Below are positions 45,492 to 54,612 of a DNA stretch of 64,000 nt, in pieces. The stretch's first letter is position 1. Every line of letters begins with the position of its first letter. The position numbers and the translations under genes were made by a program. The stretch is from Congeria kusceri. Lineage: Eukaryota; Mollusca; Bivalvia; Myida; Dreissenidae. Location of the stretch: NCBI GenBank assembly GCA_027627225.1, contig CM051034.1:50166081-50230080 (forward strand). The letters run 5' to 3'. The notes below the pieces were generated by a model. That model was not told where the DNA came from and made no database searches. It saw only the letters and a program-made list of their open reading frames with translations.

Positions 45492-47242
45492 GTAGCTGTC
45501 ACAGTATCGATAAGTAGTGTATTGATATTTTTGAAAGCGTATTCTGTATTAGATATTAAAGTTTGCAAATTGACTATGTGTGTCTGTGTTTCTTGAACCC
45601 AGAGTTGAAAGGTTTTGAGTTGATTCAAGATATCGTCGCAAACTGATTCTATCGCAATATCCATACTTTTAACAACTTGCAAAATATGTTCTGTGCGACT
45701 TGCCTGTAGTTTGGATTGTTTCAATAGTTCAACGTTCTTAGTAAAAGTTGAAAACGTTTCAGATGTTAAAATGTCAATTGAGCCGAAATCTGAAACAGTT
45801 TTATCAATTTCGATCTGAGTCCGTTTTGCCAAATCTCCTATGGTACTTCGAAACTCATGTTTTGGCTCGTAAATACGAAAGAATTCTGACATAAGTGTAC
45901 TGAATGAAAATGCGATAACCTGCAAATGAAGTTTAGCTTCATTGGCTTGGCTAGTGAATAACTTCGAAAACATCGAAAGAATGTTAATGTGATTTGCAAC
46001 ACTCTTAAATGTAATAATAACGTTTTCTAGTATGCATTCAAGTTCCTTCATATTGTATCTTGATGGAGGGTCAACAAAGTACATCTGTACGTTGCCAAAA
46101 TATAGACGTTTGAGACTTTGAGCTAAGTTAACAGAGACAGATTTGGACATGTTTAGAAAATATATGATTTCACTGAAAGACGTGTGTCGAAACGTTTCTT
46201 TACTCACAATATGTCCTTTGTGAAGAAATAAACAATGTTGTGAATACAACTCATTCATTTCATCGTTATCGCAAAATGTGTCTCTAAACGATAATAGGTC
46301 AAAAAGACGCATTTTGCGACGCAAAGATATGTGTTCGATTTTAGCGAAATATTCGTCAAATGTTGGATCAGAAGACATCGAGTACAACAGGAGTGGTTTC
46401 AAAACTTCATCTTTGAAAGATTTAGACATTCTCGTGTAGCCTTCAATATCGTATTGGTAGTTGCCATCATTTGTTATCGAAATACATTCGCGAGGCTTGT
46501 TAGCTGCAATTTCTATCCATTTGTTTCGAAGTTTTGTCTGAAACGGATGATGTCCGGTAGCTGCAAAGAAAACTGTTATAGCCACAGACCAAAGTTCTGA
46601 ACCAATAGGTACTTCGATTTCCACGTTTTCGCCTTGAAGAAGCAATCGAGGAAGGATGAATTCTTTTGTTCCACACAAAAACCCTTTATACGTTAGTGTT
46701 TCTGTGCAAAATTCAGTGGCTAGGCCAAAGTCAGTTAAAATAAATATGTCTCTTCGTTGATCGTATAGTATATTTGCTGGTTTGATATCCCTATGTATAA
46801 TGTGAAGATCGTTAACTAGGTAGAACAGAGCATTGCTCAAATGTTTGATCAGTAGGTAAATTCTCTCTTCGGATAATCCAAACATGTTTTCAGTGTAATT
46901 GGTAACAAGCTCATGAAGAGAACACGCGTACATGTCAAACAAAATGACTTGTTGCTCATCATAAGAGTGTACATATTTGATAACGTTTTCGTGATTAAGC
47001 AATTTTACTCGAGCTAATTCATCATCGTATTCCTGCTGTTTCTTGAAGCTTTTACCAGCATACAATTGCCCGTTTGTATGATGATACCAAATCTGCACAT
47101 TCCCGAAACCACCTTTTCCCAACATTGCGGGATGTGTAAACGACCAATACAATACATCAGTGGGCTGAACCTCACCATCGTTTGTTTTTATTGTTTTGGT
47201 TGATGTTTCGTTTGTTTGTTGTGTTTTTCTTTTGCGATTCAT
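45488..47242 (-). CDS. IKK-related (TBK1/IKKe-like) serine/threonine kinase, 584 aa
   Basis: Complete kinase core: glycine loop LGKGGFGNV (42-49 or so), lysine in YAGKSF (64), HRDIKPANIL (150-159) and DFG (171-173). After the catalytic loop the sequence follows the IKK-related pattern: CGTKEFILP, ELWSVAITVFFAATGHHPFQ, an RNK segment, then LLLYSMSSDPTFDEYFAKIEHI closing the kinase domain. Residues about 310-390 may correspond to the ubiquitin-like region and 400-584 to the helical coiled-coil dimerisation region of TBK1; both are divergent and shortened (cellular TBK1 is about 730 residues). The activation-loop serine position appears to be Phe 188. ATG at 47242. TBK1 family kinases drive antiviral signalling and selective autophagy, so this is probably captured from a host. 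Confidence 0.8.
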   Translation of the reverse strand: MNRKRKTQQTNETSTKTIKTNDGEVQPTDVLYWSFTHPAMLGKGGFGNVQIWYHHTNGQLYAGKSFKKQQEYDDELARVKLLNHENVIKYVHSYDEQQVILFDMYACSLHELVTNYTENMFGLSEERIYLLIKHLSNALFYLVNDLHIIHRDIKPANILYDQRRDIFILTDFGLATEFCTETLTYKGFLCGTKEFILPRLLLQGENVEIEVPIGSELWSVAITVFFAATGHHPFQTKLRNKWIEIAANKPRECISITNDGNYQYDIEGYTRMSKSFKDEVLKPLLLYSMSSDPTFDEYFAKIEHISLRRKMRLFDLLSFRDTFCDNDEMNELYSQHCLFLHKGHIVSKETFRHTSFSEIIYFLNMSKSVSVNLAQSLKRLYFGNVQMYFVDPPSRYNMKELECILENVIITFKSVANHINILSMFSKLFTSQANEAKLHLQVIAFSFSTLMSEFFRIYEPKHEFRSTIGDLAKRTQIEIDKTVSDFGSIDILTSETFSTFTKNVELLKQSKLQASRTEHILQVVKSMDIAIESVCDDILNQLKTFQLWVQETQTHIVNLQTLISNTEYAFKNINTLLIDTVTAT

Positions 47243-47297
47243 GATATCTGTACCATATGTGAAATAAACAACAACATATTGGAGTATCTTTGTATAC

Positions 47298-47303
47298 TTT
47301 ATT
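47298..47303 (-). terminator. Poly(A) signal for the 47306-48384 gene pair
   Basis: AATAAA on the minus strand a few bases beyond the stop at 47306. It would end a shared transcript of the two overlapping genes upstream. Confidence 0.5.
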
Positions 47304-47305
47304 TT

Positions 47306-47728
47306 TCATTTCAAGCAAATACGCTCATAACAAGAACACAAAGCAGCATTTTTTATGTCAGTACATGGTTTTGCATATGCTATTATATTGTCACAAAATT
47401 GCGGAGGTACAATCATTTTCAGCAGCTGATGTTCACTGTTGACATCCATCGCAATTAGTTTATCCACAAAAATCTCAACGCTATACTTTGGATGAACCCA
47501 GTAGAATGTGTTTTCGATTTTGTTGTACTGAGACACGTAGCTGTATGATCGGACAAACACAGCTGATACATTACTTGCATCCATTGAACATATTCTGTTT
47601 GAATCTATGTTTGCGTTTGATCCAATCTTATAGAAAACTTGAATCGAAGGATTGAGTTTCTGAATGTGAGTCAGATGTTTCACAAAATAGATATCGCTGT
47701 CAGTGGAATATACGTATATAGATTTCAT
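47306..47728 (-). CDS. Hypothetical protein, 140 aa
   Basis: The ATG at 47728 overlaps the stop of the preceding minus-strand gene by four bases (ATGA), suggesting a shared transcript. The product is a small alpha/beta-looking protein (MKSIYVYSTDSDIYFV, VFVRSYSYVSQY, FVDKLIAMDV) with cysteines near the C-terminus (ALCSCYERIC). The opening strand followed by an STDSD loop is vaguely reminiscent of nucleotide-binding folds, but no diagnostic motif follows. Not recognised. Confidence 0.65.
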   Translation of the reverse strand: MKSIYVYSTDSDIYFVKHLTHIQKLNPSIQVFYKIGSNANIDSNRICSMDASNVSAVFVRSYSYVSQYNKIENTFYWVHPKYSVEIFVDKLIAMDVNSEHQLLKMIVPPQFCDNIIAYAKPCTDIKNAALCSCYERICLK

Positions 47729-48384
47729 GTTAACATTTGGCGAACGACTTGATAAATGTTATTGTCAAACTTTCCCTGACTATATTTCGATTTAAGGCAG
47801 TCATGCTTTAATATATAAAATCGTTTCGTTGAGATTTCAATAACAATGTTATGTACACAACATGTCACAAATCTAGCGACCGAGTTAATGGCTGGCTTAT
47901 AACGCAAATTATTGATTTGAAGTACAGAATTTGCTTTCTCACACTCTTCTGTCAGCTGTTTTACGTGTAAGAATTGGTACATTTGCAAGAAACAGTGATT
48001 TAGAACATCCAATGTTGTCTTGGGCGTATGTAACACTGCTTTCTTTTTCCGAGGTTTAATGACCAACAACGGATATTGTGCGATTCCCAAATATTTTTCA
48101 TACGTTGAACCAGTTAGTTCAAAACATTTCAGGAGCGTAGTCATAATGTCCTCGGGTGTACTCGTTGCAAAATTATCAAGGTTCGATACAAATTTCGTCT
48201 TGTCAAAGGTCATGTGTAAGTCATCGATACTTTTGAGAAGAACATATTGGACATCTTCCGTAATATGTTTTCTTACTGACTGAAACAAATGCAAATTCAT
48301 TCGTATGCCATTGAGCGATGGGTCATTGATGACTTCGATGTGCTTATCTTTTATTGGCACAAAATAGAAGTAGTATACAGCCAT
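47725..48384 (-). CDS. Hypothetical protein, 219 aa
   Basis: ATG at 48384 (MAVYYFYFVPIKD). The product is mixed alpha/beta with a basic patch near residue 110 (KPRKKKAVLHTPK) and several cysteines in the second half. It overlaps the next minus-strand gene by four bases and is divergent from the phosphoesterase gene at 48483. No family recognised. Confidence 0.65.
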   Translation of the reverse strand: MAVYYFYFVPIKDKHIEVINDPSLNGIRMNLHLFQSVRKHITEDVQYVLLKSIDDLHMTFDKTKFVSNLDNFATSTPEDIMTTLLKCFELTGSTYEKYLGIAQYPLLVIKPRKKKAVLHTPKTTLDVLNHCFLQMYQFLHVKQLTEECEKANSVLQINNLRYKPAINSVARFVTCCVHNIVIEISTKRFYILKHDCLKSKYSQGKFDNNIYQVVRQMLT

Positions 48385-48482
48385 GCCTATACCGTTGTGG
48401 TGGTTATTACACTTGTGGCGTTAATAATGTTAATAGTCAACCCCTATCAAAATCACACAACGAAGTCAGTATTTGTCAGACA

Positions 48483-49481
48483 ATGCCGAGCAATGATCTG
48501 AGAACGATGCTGCCAAAGTTTGCAGTAGATCTAGATCGAATATTTGACCGATATGAACAAGTATATATTTTGGGAGACTTGCACGACAACGAAGGCATAC
48601 TTAAAACGTTTATACTTGAAAACAACATCGGTTTCATAATCCAGAGAGACGATGAAACAGACGTCACTGATATAGGAAATTTCTACTTGAAGCCACGAGT
48701 GTTACTTGTTTTTCTCGGAGACGTTTTGTACAAAACAGAAGGATGCTTCAAAAGCGTTATGCGATTCATTCTGAACAACAAGAGCAATTGTTTACTGTTG
48801 TTGGGGAACAATGAAGTGAAATTCGTCTACGAACACATTCATCTGTTTTTGGAAGTAGCTGAGAAGTTTATCCCCAAATGGCGATTCTTCTCTATGCTGA
48901 GTGCAAAACAATCAAATCAAAATTTCAAACTGGTAAGCATGATTTACTCGCTGGTTGAATGGTATAGATTCGGATGCAATGATAAGCTACGAAGAGAATG
49001 GATTTGGTTCTATGAGTGTGTTCTGAAAGACTATCAGTCAGACAAAAACAACTGCGAAAATTTGATGATTCTAATGTATATTCTGACGGAGAGTATCATT
49101 GTTGGATATTCGAACAAGCTGAAACTCGTACTTGTACACGCTGGCCTCAACCCACTGAGAAAACTCAACAAACAAAGAACATCAGATATGTGCAACATCC
49201 GAAACGTAAAAAAGACATCGACACCCTGGTTTCGCTGTTACCGGAATTTCAACTTCACGGTGTTGTTTGGACACTGGAGCGCTTTGACAACGAGAGAAAG
49301 TACAATCAAACCATTTGTGTTTCAAAACGCCATTTGTTTGGATACTGGATGTTGTCATACAAACATCTTGAGCTATATTTCACTTTATCCACATACTTTG
49401 TCAGGCAATGCATGTTTCCAAAATGTACGTACTATTGCGACAAGCAATGGTTATTCATTTTGTGAAATTGCTATCAAATGA
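48483..49481 (+). CDS. Calcineurin-like metallophosphoesterase, 332 aa
   Basis: Motifs in order: VYILGDLHDNEG (about residues 27-38, the GDxH block), LVFLGDVLYKTEG (about 72-84, the GDxxD block), LLLLGNNEVKF (about 102-112, where the family has GNHE), LVLVHAGL (about 215-222) and VLFGHWS (about 258-264). This is the PP1/PP2A/ApaH-type dimetal phosphatase fold. The catalytic histidine of GNHE is Asn here, which may reduce or change activity. First ATG at 48483; the frame upstream opens only to a TTG over the divergent gene. The 3' end overlaps the opposing gene by about 30 bases. Substrate unknown: protein phosphatase, dinucleotide hydrolase or RNA-end processing are all possible. Confidence 0.75.
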   Translation: MPSNDLRTMLPKFAVDLDRIFDRYEQVYILGDLHDNEGILKTFILENNIGFIIQRDDETDVTDIGNFYLKPRVLLVFLGDVLYKTEGCFKSVMRFILNNKSNCLLLLGNNEVKFVYEHIHLFLEVAEKFIPKWRFFSMLSAKQSNQNFKLVSMIYSLVEWYRFGCNDKLRREWIWFYECVLKDYQSDKNNCENLMILMYILTESIIVGYSNKLKLVLVHAGLNPLRKLNKQRTSDMCNIRNVKKTSTPWFRCYRNFNFTVLFGHWSALTTRESTIKPFVFQNAICLDTGCCHTNILSYISLYPHTLSGNACFQNVRTIATSNGYSFCEIAIK

Positions 49482-50593
49482 TGGAATAAATCTAAAAATC
49501 GTTTACTATACAGTGGTTTGTTGTTTTGTTCAAGATAAACACACCATAAGTCTTGTCTTTCGTAGAAGTACAGAGTGTTTGCTTTCAAAATATATTCGCC
49601 AGTAATCGAAGACACGGTTCCACGTTCTGCCCGTTTTATAGATAAGTTCGGATATCGTTTTTTGAGGATCAAAAACAGAACTGTCAAAGTTTGTATTTTT
49701 TGCAAACGTGGAATAATATCGTCGCTGAATATCTCGCCTATATCACTGACACAATGCTTTACAAAGTTAGCCACAGTTTGAGATTTGTTCACATTTTGAA
49801 ACTTTACGGTATTGTAAAACAAACTCAGAATGGTATCAGTTCCGTTTAGGATGGATTCGTTTTTGTAGTAAAACTGTTCCATAAACTTATTGAACGCATA
49901 CACCGTATTAAGACGTTTTGGTAAGCTATACACTCCTGGTAAAAACAAAAGGTTAAAACAGTGTTGCTTGTGCTTATTATTCAAGCAATCTTTGATGGTG
50001 AAACCGAACAAACAATCCGATGTGTTGTAGGAATCAAGGCAAATTTCCTGTCCTAACTGTACTATAGTCGTTGCGAAATTCTGTAACACGTTTTCAGTAA
50101 CAAAACATTGATGCAAAAAGTTCTTGATGAATGGAGATATTAGTTTGGGAGCATAGAGCCATCCGTACTCTTGTATGGCTTCGCGAAACTTTTTCTCCTT
50201 TTCGTGCTCACGAACTGATTTTTGAGCACTCATGAAATTTTTCATTTTTCGCTTTACGTTAACGAACGAATCCTGTCCATCAGTATCTTCTTCAATGCGA
50301 CACTGAATCTTGTCCTCATTATTGATTGTTTCAAGAAGGGTTGCTGTCGTGTTTTGTTGCACGAAATATGGGTTAACGAACTGTTTGTCAAAGACGTAAT
50401 CGTTGTTTTGCTTGATTAGGTTCATGGCAAATGTTGACATACTTTCATCATTGTTGCCGATTGAAGAGTAAAATTTGTCGTCCAACGAGTTGAAGGATTG
50501 GCAGGTCTTAGTATTCAAAGCATTGAGTTCACTGTTATACGAAATGAGATACTGATCTAAGAAGGTGGTGTTAAGTTGTTGCAATTGCTCCAT
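49451..50593 (-). CDS. Hypothetical protein, 380 aa
   Basis: ATG at 50593 (MEQLQQLNTTFLDQYL). The N-terminal 100 residues are polar and Asn/Gln-rich; a lysine/arginine-rich helix follows (VKRKMKNFMSAQKSV, EHEKEKKFREA); the C-terminal 230 residues look globular. No signal peptide, membrane span or motif recognised. It ends in a convergent overlap with the phosphoesterase gene and is divergent from the small gene at 50668. Confidence 0.65.
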   Translation of the reverse strand: MEQLQQLNTTFLDQYLISYNSELNALNTKTCQSFNSLDDKFYSSIGNNDESMSTFAMNLIKQNNDYVFDKQFVNPYFVQQNTTATLLETINNEDKIQCRIEEDTDGQDSFVNVKRKMKNFMSAQKSVREHEKEKKFREAIQEYGWLYAPKLISPFIKNFLHQCFVTENVLQNFATTIVQLGQEICLDSYNTSDCLFGFTIKDCLNNKHKQHCFNLLFLPGVYSLPKRLNTVYAFNKFMEQFYYKNESILNGTDTILSLFYNTVKFQNVNKSQTVANFVKHCVSDIGEIFSDDIIPRLQKIQTLTVLFLILKKRYPNLSIKRAERGTVSSITGEYILKANTLYFYERQDLWCVYLEQNNKPLYSKRFLDLFHHLIAISQNE

Positions 50594-50610
50594 TGATTAA
50601 GGAAAAAAAG

Positions 50611-50618
50611 TATAAACG
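50611..50618 (+). promoter_or_regulatory. TATA element upstream of the 50668 gene
   Basis: TATAAACG, the same octamer as at 36693, lies 50-57 bases before the ATG at 50668. A second AT-rich run TATATATA at 50641-50648 is closer and could also contribute. Confidence 0.45.
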
Positions 50619-50667
50619 CATAGATACGTTTGTGTATGTGTATATATACAAATAAAAACATCCAACC

Positions 50668-51027
50668 ATGTCTCACGAAAAGGATATCGAAGCAGCAAGA
50701 AACTTTTTAGGCACTGGTCCAGATTCACTTTCATCAGTTAGTGAGCCACCGCACAAAAAATCGAATAAAAAACGAACAGCTGAAGAAAAGCACGAACAAC
50801 GAGAACTTACAATGTCTGTTGATAAAGACTACTGTCAAACGCTTGTACAACTTGTCAAAAAGCCAAACTCCAATCTAAAGGAAAAGTTTGAAGAACTATT
50901 TCGATTTCGATTTGGAATCGAGCCAGTTGTTGAGAAAGATATTCAACTTCAATCGGTTCTCAATCGCGAAAACATTTCCAACAAGGATTGGATGCTCATC
51001 ACACAAAAACATTTCAACGAATTCTAG
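50668..51027 (+). CDS. Small basic protein, 119 aa
   Basis: ATG at 50668 following TATA-like elements. The N-terminal half is charged and likely disordered with a nuclear-signal-like cluster (HKKSNKKRTAEEKHEQRE); the C-terminal half (residues about 50-119) appears to be a compact helical domain (FEELFRFRFGIEPVVEKD). No motif recognised. About 147 bases of apparently non-coding sequence separate it from the gB-like gene. Confidence 0.65.
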   Translation: MSHEKDIEAARNFLGTGPDSLSSVSEPPHKKSNKKRTAEEKHEQRELTMSVDKDYCQTLVQLVKKPNSNLKEKFEELFRFRFGIEPVVEKDIQLQSVLNRENISNKDWMLITQKHFNEF

Positions 51028-51174
51028 TCAAAAGCAGCACAGGAACGGATTGTTTCGATAAAGAAATTACACTTGAAACTCAAAATGTCAATTGCTACGA
51101 GACGCTTTGTCCAGGGCCATTGATTGCTGACTGAAATGGGTTAACGAATTTTGAATCAACTTTTTTGTATTAAC

Positions 51175-54162
51175 ATGCAATGTACAAAGAATAAACACGT
51201 ATATGCAAGTATGATTGTCTTGTTAGCTTTTTTATCGTTCGTGTACTACACTAGCGCTATTAAATCACATCAGTTTCATTTTTCCGGTGGCAATGTTGTT
51301 TACGGCAATGTACCACATTTAGTTCATATTGTAGGTTATTGGCACATCAATAAATTAGACCCGAACTTTCATCCATTGCTTGAAGCTGGATACGATCCAG
51401 ATACTGATTTGAAAGGGAATTTGTATGTCTGTAAAACGAATATTGAACGCAAATATAGGTTAATTAACGAAGGTGCAGAAAGTGACAAACAGAAGAAAAT
51501 AAACCAAATGATTATGCAATCCAAGACGAGTGAACGATTCGGGGTCATAAGTCCGTATATCAATGTTAGTGGTTGTGATGTCTTGATGACAGCGGATCAC
51601 GAAATCCACTATAATCAACCAGAACTTCCCCAGAAAAAAGTAAAGCGATTCTCGTTCCATCACAACTTTACAGTACATGAACCACTGTTATTTGTTGACG
51701 CGTGGGGGGTTGCAACATTTCAATATAGATCAAAAGAATCCGATTCGTTGAAAATGAAGTACTGTGAAAACGATGATTCTTCGTTCCCCGTTATATTTAA
51801 CAAGAGACCAGTGTGCCCGCGACCTGCCCTTAAGTCGATAATTACAGATGATGGAAGATTAACAGTTTATAAACCAAACATTCTTTCGGTGCAGAAAAAA
51901 GCACACCAATGCTTTGTTGAGTATACGTACATTCACACGTATGGTCATGTTATATGGAATGAACCATTGGTGAAAAAAGTATGGCCAATGAGTGTTGAAG
52001 ATTGTATGTTTTGGATCGAGCACAAAAAATGCAGAATACCAAATTTGCATGGCGGTAGCGATTTGGATCCTGTTTATGATTTTAACCCAGCTTTGATACA
52101 GATAACCCCATCAAGACTCGCAACAACAAACAAAATCACAATAAAACACGATCTCTGGGGCACACATAAGTACAGAATTGCTAATTGCATAGTTGATACA
52201 GGGTTCGTTAGAACTAGACCACCATTTCAAACACTCATTACTCCGTGGGGAATTATACCGAACGACTATTTGTATAAGTCGAATTATACTCGTGAGGGTG
52301 GTGAGGTCGTTGTGTGGGAAGCGTTTAAAAAAGAAGATATTTGCAATTATGTCCCTATGACCTCTCTACAGGCTACACGAATAACATACAATTCCAAAGA
52401 TTATCTAGAGCAAGATCCACATCCCGGAGCAACTGAAATGTATCAGTGGGTTTCGGATGCAGAAAAGAGTGTGTACGTAAGCGATAATACACAAATCACC
52501 ACCGTCGAACTTTACAACTGCATAGAAAAAGAAGAAAACCAAACATTGTACACTATAAACAACGGTATAATACTGTCTTGGGAAAATGGAGTTAAAATGG
52601 ATAGCGATGACGAGGATTCGTTATTTGGAACGAGCGACAAAATGTACCACCCTCATTCCGCTTATCTTGATCTTACGCATAGAATTGATGAATCCTGTAA
52701 CGACGATGATGATTGCGGTGATTTCTTGAGTGATGTAGGAAGCAACGAGCCGTTTCAAAAATCAAAATCATGCGATCAAAACGCGGATCCCAAATGCAGG
52801 CAAAGTTATTCGATCGAGAAATTAAAAGAAGAAATCGGTCGTTCAAAATCGCTAGAAAAGAAAGTAGTTTTCAACAAAAGCTTAGGGGTTGAAGACAACA
52901 ATTTAACACCTCTGTTTAGCACGGTCTACTATATTCAATACAAATGGGAAGAGTATCAGAAACAAGATATTATACGCCGTGCACAGACCTGGTGTGAAAA
53001 CCAACAACATTTGTATGACATTCAACTGCTGTTAGCTAGAATTTCACCATCAACTATTGTTTCGTCTTATCTTAACAGACCCGCACAAGCAACTTCGATC
53101 GGTAATGGTGTATACTCGACACATTACTGTCAGACGATTGAGCAGTTTATTGTAGTTGATAGTTTAATCGTGAATAATACTGAACAAGCACCTTATTTGG
53201 CTGGAAAGACATTTGCTGATGTGTATGCGTCTGCTGGAGTTACAATATCACCGAGATTATGTTTTACAATGCCAATTGTTGTTTTCAAAAACAGTCACTC
53301 TGTAGACGATTGGAAAATTGGCCAACTACAACCCGATCAATCAATATCTACTATAAGTTATCCTTACATCGAAGAATGTAAATTTGGTCGGTACTTATTT
53401 CACTTGGTAGATGCTCATATTCACGTATTTCAAAACTACAAGAGAATCAGCATTACACCGATTGAAGTTTTGTATAATCACGCTTCAAGAATAAGAGAGT
53501 CACACGATCATTTGAACAAACTGAAAAACAACGAAACTACAAACCGCAACCAGATAGACCCGTTACTTGAAAGTACAGAATTCATTGACATTTTTACGAA
53601 ACAAGATGTTCAAAAAATAAAGCCGATGGTTCTCGGTTTTCAAAATACTGAACTGTATTCATATCATCAAAAACGGCGCGTCATATCGAGTTTAGAAGAT
53701 CTTTTTGTATATGCAAGTGAAGAGCGGTTTAACGATCGCGTTCTAACAGCTTTAACAACAGGATTTTTATCAGACTCATACGGTAGTGGAAATTGGTTTA
53801 AGGATGTCGTGAATGAAATTGGTAACGGCTTGAAAATAATAACCGATGTTGGAGCTGGTGTCATAGGACATGCCATAGGCAGTGCTGGCGGATTATTTGG
53901 AAAATCGCTAGGGACATTAGACCAAGCCCTAGGTTCTGCGGCAGATTTTGTAAGCGGTGGGTTAATGCAGATTTTGCTGCCTATAGCAGCCATAGCTGTT
54001 TTGGCATTTTTCGGGTACCTATTCATGAAGAAGAAACTTATGTCTGACGACGATGAGACGCATTACCAAAGTTATCAAAACATGCCACCACCTAGCTATC
54101 GACAATGCGGTAATATGAGACGTCGGTATAACTCTTGCAGTGAATTTCAGACCGAGTTTTGA
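51175..54162 (+). CDS. Candidate glycoprotein B-like class III fusion glycoprotein, 995 aa
   Basis: Signal peptide (ASMIVLLAFLSFVYYTSA), a long Cys-containing ectodomain with potential N-glycosylation sites, and near the C-terminus a glycine/alanine-rich membrane-proximal stretch (VGAGVIGHAIGSAGGLFG), then a membrane span at about residues 932-953 (ILLPIAAIAVLAFFGYLF) and a tail of about 40 residues. The hydrophobic glycine-rich segment just before the anchor is characteristic of herpesvirus gB, the trimeric membrane fusion protein. Basic sites KKVKR (about 155) and QKRR (about 832) could be protease sites, neither a perfect furin match. The middle is acidic and disordered (about 470-560). 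First ATG at 51175; the frame upstream opens to a TTG. Another large envelope glycoprotein is the alternative. Confidence 0.55.
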   Translation: MQCTKNKHVYASMIVLLAFLSFVYYTSAIKSHQFHFSGGNVVYGNVPHLVHIVGYWHINKLDPNFHPLLEAGYDPDTDLKGNLYVCKTNIERKYRLINEGAESDKQKKINQMIMQSKTSERFGVISPYINVSGCDVLMTADHEIHYNQPELPQKKVKRFSFHHNFTVHEPLLFVDAWGVATFQYRSKESDSLKMKYCENDDSSFPVIFNKRPVCPRPALKSIITDDGRLTVYKPNILSVQKKAHQCFVEYTYIHTYGHVIWNEPLVKKVWPMSVEDCMFWIEHKKCRIPNLHGGSDLDPVYDFNPALIQITPSRLATTNKITIKHDLWGTHKYRIANCIVDTGFVRTRPPFQTLITPWGIIPNDYLYKSNYTREGGEVVVWEAFKKEDICNYVPMTSLQATRITYNSKDYLEQDPHPGATEMYQWVSDAEKSVYVSDNTQITTVELYNCIEKEENQTLYTINNGIILSWENGVKMDSDDEDSLFGTSDKMYHPHSAYLDLTHRIDESCNDDDDCGDFLSDVGSNEPFQKSKSCDQNADPKCRQSYSIEKLKEEIGRSKSLEKKVVFNKSLGVEDNNLTPLFSTVYYIQYKWEEYQKQDIIRRAQTWCENQQHLYDIQLLLARISPSTIVSSYLNRPAQATSIGNGVYSTHYCQTIEQFIVVDSLIVNNTEQAPYLAGKTFADVYASAGVTISPRLCFTMPIVVFKNSHSVDDWKIGQLQPDQSISTISYPYIEECKFGRYLFHLVDAHIHVFQNYKRISITPIEVLYNHASRIRESHDHLNKLKNNETTNRNQIDPLLESTEFIDIFTKQDVQKIKPMVLGFQNTELYSYHQKRRVISSLEDLFVYASEERFNDRVLTALTTGFLSDSYGSGNWFKDVVNEIGNGLKIITDVGAGVIGHAIGSAGGLFGKSLGTLDQALGSAADFVSGGLMQILLPIAAIAVLAFFGYLFMKKKLMSDDDETHYQSYQNMPPPSYRQCGNMRRRYNSCSEFQTEF

Positions 54163-54210
54163 CAACGTTTGTCTCGATAAAAATGTATATATGTATGTGA
54201 CTATTCACAA

Positions 54211-54549
54211 ATGCCAAACTCAACAATGGCTAGTGAATCGCAAGACGATACCAGCTCAGTTCTATCAAAGCTATTCCCAATGGTCGAGCATGAATTGGAA
54301 ACAACATCTCAAACCAAAGTTGGTATATTCACGGCTGGCGATGCAATTGCGAACAATGCCTTGATTATGTATCGACATCTTGTTAACGCACTCCAAGCGT
54401 TAGATGAATATCTGAATAACTGTGATGCTGACAATAAAACTCACGGAATCTGTTCCGATATAATCAACGATATATATGATTTCCAAGAACAAACATCTCA
54501 TTTGTACAACAGCTCGACAGAAATGATAAACACAATCAACACCAAATAA
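54211..54549 (+). CDS. Small helical protein, 112 aa
   Basis: ATG at 54211 after TATATATG at 54186-54193, which is closer than usual for a TATA box. A second ATG (MASESQ) is six codons in. The product is acidic and helical throughout (LVNALQALDEYLNNC, IYDFQEQTSHLYNSS), without signal or membrane segment. It sits between two glycoprotein-type genes, and AATAAA follows 47 bases after its stop. Not recognised. Confidence 0.6.
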   Translation: MPNSTMASESQDDTSSVLSKLFPMVEHELETTSQTKVGIFTAGDAIANNALIMYRHLVNALQALDEYLNNCDADNKTHGICSDIINDIYDFQEQTSHLYNSSTEMINTINTK

Positions 54550-54595
54550 CTCACGAAATATGTATTTAGCTGTATGTATGCTTTAATACGTGTTC

Positions 54596-54601
54596 AATAA
54601 A
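54596..54601 (+). terminator. Poly(A) signal after the 54211 gene
   Basis: AATAAA 47 bases beyond the stop at 54549 and 12 bases before the next ATG. Confidence 0.5.
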
Positions 54602-54612
54602 TCGTGTGAACA

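Noticed and set aside
53667..54026. A 119-codon minus-strand frame
   Set aside because: It is antisense to the glycine/alanine-rich membrane-proximal region of the gB-like gene and has no independent support.
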